This document shows, in pieces, positions 5,851-6,777 of a stretch of 6,777 nt of DNA (positions are counted from its first letter, which is position 1; each line of letters starts with the position of its first letter). The DNA comes from an uncultured bacterium (GTDB lineage: Bacteria; UBP6; UBA1177; JAKLFG01), in contig CALITV010000240.1 in NCBI GenBank assembly GCA_938048925.1, positions 1 to 6,777 of the forward strand, in the 5' to 3' direction. The notes beneath the pieces were generated by a model. The model was not told where the DNA came from. It did not search any database and was given only the letters and a program-made list of their open reading frames with translations. The translations under genes were made by a program, and so were the position numbers.

Positions 5851-6776
5851 CGCTTTTTTACCTCGTAACGGGCCGGGAGATTCTTCTTCATGAAAGTTTC
5901 CAGTTTCGCGAAGTCATCGGCGGAGATTCTCCGTTTCGTGACGAGGCATTCGAGTCGCGTCACACCGTCGGCGGTTTGCTCGATGCGAGCCGTCAGTGAG
6001 GCGGTGGTGAGCGAGGCCCCTTTTTGTTTGCGAGGGATGGGAGGGCCTTTGATCTCGATGAGGTGGCGGCCGAATGCGTCGCCGTCCGGTACCATACGGA
6101 GGCGGGGTATCTCCAGAACGGAAAGGCCGCTTCCTTCCACAACGAGGAAGTGAGAGTCATGCTCTCGAATTACCACCTTTTCGGCGGCGATGCCGAGAAA
6201 ACGGAGTGGATCTTTCGCCGCTTCCGACAGATCCGCGAACGAACCGACCTTGACGGTGAATTTTCCGTCGCTCGTAATCTGTGTCTGGAAAAGTTCTCGT
6301 AAAGGGAGCACCGGTTCCCACATCTCGCCATGACGGATGAACCGAGGGGAGCGCAATACCCCTGCATCGTCCACATAGAAGCCGAGCGGCGTTACAGAAA
6401 GAAGCGTTCCGCTCTCGTCGCTTCCTTCGGGGACCGTCGCGGTTTCGTCGTAAAGAAGGATGCTGTCGGTCCCGTCCACGAGCCGCCATGGAGGAGGAAG
6501 GGTGAGAGGGGCGTTACTGCGGGGTATTACTATGAACACAGCGTTCTGATACAGCCGGGTTCCGCGGGCGCAGAGAGTTTTTCCGTCTGGATGAAAAAAA
6601 GAGAAGTATCCTGTTCCGATCGCTTCCTCGCCGCACAGCGTTTGGTCGAGCACAGGTCCCTTTTCGGAAAGAGAGAATACAGAACCGGTTGTGATGGGCC
6701 CTCGCCTGTCCGCGGCGAAAGAAAGAAAGAAAGAAAGAAGCGGAATGAATGAAATGATGCCCGCGACGCGCCGGGG
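5847..6776 (-). CDS. Unrecognised secreted protein upstream of ribD, start beyond right edge
   Basis: The frame is open from the right edge (first full codon at 6776) to TGA at 5849-5847, 309 residues in the window. A GTG at 6653 exists, but upstream residues read RRVAGIISFIPLLSFFLSFAAD, a convincing signal peptide with a cleavage site near SFA-AD. The true start therefore probably lies a few codons past the edge, as no ATG, GTG or TTG occurs in this frame between 6776 and 6654. There is no lipobox cysteine, so the protein is probably periplasmic or exported. The first half of the mature part is beta-rich with glycine turns and could be propeller-like. From about residue 173, FTVKVGSFADLSEAAK followed by SHFLVVEG loosely resembles a peptidoglycan-binding SPOR domain but is short and not convincing. 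The C-terminus is lysine-rich (MKKNLPARYEVKKR). The stop overlaps the ribD start (GTGA), so the two are co-translated. I do not recognise the family. Confidence 0.8.
   Translation of the reverse strand, partial: PRRVAGIISFIPLLSFFLSFAADRRGPITTGSVFSLSEKGPVLDQTLCGEEAIGTGYFSFFHPDGKTLCARGTRLYQNAVFIVIPRSNAPLTLPPPWRLVDGTDSILLYDETATVPEGSDESGTLLSVTPLGFYVDDAGVLRSPRFIRHGEMWEPVLPLRELFQTQITSDGKFTVKVGSFADLSEAAKDPLRFLGIAAEKVVIREHDSHFLVVEGSGLSVLEIPRLRMVPDGDAFGRHLIEIKGPPIPRKQKGASLTTASLTARIEQTADGVTRLECLVTKRRISADDFAKLETFMKKNLPARYEVKKR
5853..5864 (-). promoter_or_regulatory. ribD ribosome binding site next to an A AAA AAG slippery heptamer
   Basis: Read on the minus strand, GAGG (5864-5861) is followed by T and then AAAAAAG (5859-5853). 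GAGG is the only Shine-Dalgarno candidate for the ribD GTG at 5850, at a long ten-base spacing. The A-run is phased as A AAA AAG in the upstream gene's frame (codons GTA AAA AAG CGG TGA), the arrangement of a -1 slippery site, and ribD lies in the -1 frame. Whether slippage occurs is unknown. Confidence 0.5.
6717..6740 (-). repeat. Tetranucleotide tract (TTTC)5 inside a signal-peptide coding region
   Basis: On the plus strand five perfect GAAA units (6717-6736) are followed by GAAG; on the coding strand this reads CTTC then five TTTC. It encodes the SFFLSF part of the hydrophobic core of the secreted protein's signal peptide. Because the unit is four bases, any change of one copy shifts the frame. 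Loss of one unit would end translation at TAG 6532-6530; gain of one would end it at TAA 6516-6514. Five copies is at the short end for tracts known to vary. Confidence 0.8.
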
Positions 6777-6777
6777 A

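Noticed and set aside
5851..6100. FMN riboswitch or other leader upstream of ribD
   Set aside because: The region is coding sequence of the upstream gene and I could not find the conserved riboswitch segments.
5847..6653. Taking GTG 6653 as the true start of the secreted protein
   Set aside because: The frame continues upstream with a clear signal peptide, and no good Shine-Dalgarno precedes 6653; the real start is probably outside the window.

Overview
The window is an ordinary-looking chromosomal stretch from a diderm (Gram-negative-type), moderately GC-rich bacterium. The diderm reading rests on a predicted lipoprotein, a membrane-anchored periplasmic thioredoxin and a protein with a cleavable signal peptide. 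No phage, transposon, CRISPR, rRNA or tRNA sequence is visible. The phylum cannot be fixed from the sequence; a spirochaete or deltaproteobacterium-like host would fit but is only a guess.

Layout from left to right. A minus-strand pair comes first: glucose-6-phosphate isomerase (pgi, 1810-155), followed one base after its stop by the first 51 codons of endonuclease IV (nfo, 153-1), which runs off the left edge. A 114-bp divergent intergenic region (1811-1924) holds two good promoter candidates pointing outward that appear to share one palindromic -35 hexamer. To the right a plus-strand operon of three tightly packed genes begins: a YccU-type CoA-binding protein (1925-2335), a membrane-anchored TlpA-like thioredoxin (2343-2852) and a large predicted lipoprotein with PPC-like beta-sandwich repeats (2828-4783). 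It meets a minus-strand pair tail to tail, with the 3' ends overlapping by 28 bp: riboflavin deaminase/reductase (ribD, 5850-4756) and, upstream of it and overlapping by GTGA, an unrecognised secreted protein (6776-5847) whose start lies beyond the right edge.

How the genes may work together. pgi and nfo look translationally coupled but belong to unrelated processes (glycolysis/gluconeogenesis and base-excision repair). The thioredoxin and the lipoprotein overlap by 25 bp. The mature lipoprotein has six cysteines, so a redox-partner relationship outside the cytoplasm is a reasonable inference. ribD has no other riboflavin gene next to it in this window. Its coupling to a secreted protein is unexplained.

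Most unusual signals: a (TTTC)5 tetranucleotide tract inside the signal-peptide coding region of the secreted protein, where either a one-unit gain or a one-unit loss would truncate the protein; an in-phase A AAA AAG slippery heptamer at the end of the same gene, with ribD in the -1 frame; the shared -35 of the divergent promoters; and a degenerate DPNP-type motif in RibD. No clearly new multi-gene system was found; the closest candidate is the thioredoxin/PPC-lipoprotein pair.
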